This document shows positions 7,169 to 7,928 of a stretch of 7,928 bases of DNA, one piece after another. Source of the stretch: Gammaproteobacteria bacterium (GTDB lineage Bacteria > Pseudomonadota > Gammaproteobacteria > HK1); assembly GCA_020444775.1 (NCBI GenBank), contig JAGRHX010001179.1, positions 1-7,928 on the forward strand, in the 5' to 3' direction. Each line of letters starts with the position of its first letter. The stretch's first letter is position 1. A program made the translations under genes and the position numbers. The notes under the pieces are model-generated. The model did not search any database. It was not told where the DNA came from and was given only the letters and a program-made list of their open reading frames with translations.

Positions 7169-7184
7169 TATTTCCCATGAAATA
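7169..7184. promoter_or_regulatory. Dyad TATTTC-CCAT-GAAATA upstream of PEP-CTERM gene
   Basis: The 6-bp arms are perfect complements around a 4-bp centre in an AT-richer patch about 100 bp before the start codon. GAAATCCCGG (7151-7160) and GAAATACCCGG (7179-7189) also form an imperfect direct repeat here. It could be an activator site or a chance dyad. Confidence 0.25.
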
Positions 7185-7234
7185 CCCGGTTTCAGGACTT
7201 TCGTGGATGACAAGGCGTTGCTAGCGTGTCTCGA

Positions 7235-7250
7235 GTTGAACGCGTTTAAC
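7235..7250. promoter_or_regulatory. Near-palindrome GTTGAACGCGTTTAAC, candidate operator
   Basis: Seven of eight base pairs are symmetric around the centre of CG|CG. It lies 30 bp before the start codon, inside the likely promoter or leader of the PEP-CTERM gene, and it overlaps a TTGAAC that could serve as a -35 box. No matching -10 is convincing. Confidence 0.3.
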
Positions 7251-7266
7251 AAATTGTCACTTCAGC

Positions 7267-7272
7267 AGGGAG
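7267..7272 (+). promoter_or_regulatory. Ribosome-binding site fixing the PEP-CTERM start
   Basis: AGGGAG ends eight bases before ATG 7281. The open frame runs back to 7014, but the upstream part is AT-richer and non-coding in appearance, and only the 7281 start gives a proper signal peptide. Confidence 0.7.
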
Positions 7273-7280
7273 ACCGCGAT

Positions 7281-7835
7281 ATGCGTGGATTAGCAAGAGC
7301 TTGGATGATCGTCCTCGGTATGGCCTTGGCCGGTGCCGTGAGCGCGTCGACGGTGGCGGTCGGCTTTAGCGGAGTGCAAGGCTCGCAGACGCTGGCTGGC
7401 ACCTTCGGCGACGGCGATGGCATCCTCATCGACGGACTCATCCCGAACGGCACGGGAATGAGCTACAGCAACACTGTGGAGTTCAGCCTGGGCGGAGCAG
7501 CGCCTGCCTACACGGTCGAAGTCGCAGCGGCCTGGTTCTCGCTCGCGCCGTTCGGCAACACCTTGTCCTTCGAGCTGACCGGCCCGGGCGGCGTGGTGGG
7601 TGGTTCAGGTACTCCGAACTTCAACTTCCCGAACATCTCCTCGGACGCGACCTTCCAAGGCCTGGCTTCGGGCGACTACGCGCTGACCATCAGCGGCAAC
7701 ATCCTCGATGAGTTCGCGAAGTACAGCGCCGTTGTCGGCATCACCGCAGTGCCGGTGCCGGCCGCCCTGGTCCTGTTCGGCTCTGCGCTGGGCCTGCTCG
7801 GGATGGCTCGTCGCGCTCAGCGCTCACGCGCCTGA
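7281..7835 (+). CDS. Small exported protein with a PEP-CTERM-type sorting signal
   Basis: The protein has 184 residues. Residues 1-22 are a signal peptide (basic MRGLARAW, hydrophobic core, cut near VSA-S). The mature part (23-155) is rich in Gly, Ser, Ala, Phe and Asn and looks beta-rich, with a GLASGDYALTISG segment (127-139) common near the end of this class. No enzyme motif and no cysteine is seen. Residues 157-184 are a tripartite sorting signal: VPVPAA in place of the usual VPEP, a hydrophobic span LVLFGSALGLLGM, and a basic ARRAQRSRA tail. Known exosortase systems recognise this signal and cleave it, delivering the protein to the outer surface or matrix exopolysaccharide. No exosortase gene is in the window, so it must be encoded elsewhere if the signal works. 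The ectodomain family is unknown to me. The gene appears monocistronic, with its own leader and hairpin terminator. Confidence 0.85.
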   Translation: MRGLARAWMIVLGMALAGAVSASTVAVGFSGVQGSQTLAGTFGDGDGILIDGLIPNGTGMSYSNTVEFSLGGAAPAYTVEVAAAWFSLAPFGNTLSFELTGPGGVVGGSGTPNFNFPNISSDATFQGLASGDYALTISGNILDEFAKYSAVVGITAVPVPAALVLFGSALGLLGMARRAQRSRA

Positions 7836-7898
7836 CCGCATCCGGACGGGCCTTGCCCACACGCTGAGGCCCTCCGCTGAGCCAGCCGACCGCGCATA

Positions 7899-7928
7899 TC
7901 GGGGTGGACACGCTCGTGTCCACCCCGA
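7899..7928 (+). terminator. Perfect 13-bp stem hairpin, probable terminator of the PEP-CTERM gene
   Basis: TCGGGGTGGACAC (7899-7911), the loop GCTC and GTGTCCACCCCGA (7916-7928) form a flawless stem that ends exactly at the window edge, 63 bp after the stop codon. Such a stem would terminate transcription if a T-run follows, but that sequence is not visible. It could be bidirectional. Confidence 0.7.

Larger units (their letters stand above)
6967..7280. other. Intergenic region upstream of the PEP-CTERM gene
   Basis: No gene is seen. Just after the permease stop, GCACG (6967-6971) and CGTGC (6981-6985) could form a weak hairpin, but no T-run follows, so termination is doubtful. The last ~120 bp are clearly richer in A and T than the rest of the window and contain dyads at 7169-7184 and 7235-7250. 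This is where the promoter of the next gene most likely lies. I looked for a sigma-54 type GG-N10-GC element, which is reported for some PEP-CTERM genes, and found no well-spaced one. Confidence 0.45.

Noticed and set aside
6990..7220. Sigma-54 type -24/-12 promoter before the PEP-CTERM gene
   Set aside because: Several GG and GC pairs occur, but none has the required ten-base spacing with a good TGG/TTGC match.

Overview
This is a high-GC window with strongly GC-ending codons. It most likely comes from a Gammaproteobacterium or related proteobacterium. The hints are a PEP-CTERM sorting signal (which implies an exosortase elsewhere in the genome), an exported PQQ-type sugar dehydrogenase, a BTAD/TolB/TPR regulator and an EamA permease. 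No rRNA, tRNA, CRISPR array, insertion sequence or phage gene was recognised.

Layout from left to right. Bases 1-888 (+) hold the 3' part of a radical SAM gene that enters from outside the window. Bases 889-1772 contain no intact gene. They hold a decayed minus-strand gene (about 940-1432), frameshifted by a perfect 17-bp tandem duplication and cut off at its 3' end, and next to it a plus-strand coding-like tail (1441-1620). Bases 1773-3716 (-) encode a large signalling or regulatory protein with BTAD, TolB-like and TPR regions. The winged-helix DNA-binding part that normally precedes the BTAD is missing. A 458-bp gap with palindromes and a degenerate 17-bp repeat separates it from the divergent gene at 4175-5311 (+), an exported sugar dehydrogenase of the PQQ-dependent aldose family. 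A VOC-fold protein (5366-5749, -) converges on it. After a 359-bp gap comes a divergent EamA/DMT-family permease (6109-6966, +). After a further 314-bp gap comes a small exported PEP-CTERM protein (7281-7835, +), followed by a long perfect hairpin at the window edge that is probably its terminator.

The genes look like single-gene transcription units rather than one pathway. Strands alternate, gaps are long and no two genes are closely co-directional. I see no coherent new defence or biosynthetic system. The parts most worth a second look are the duplication-inactivated gene, the regulator without its DNA-binding domain, the palindrome-rich region before the dehydrogenase, and the PEP-CTERM protein with an unrecognised ectodomain.
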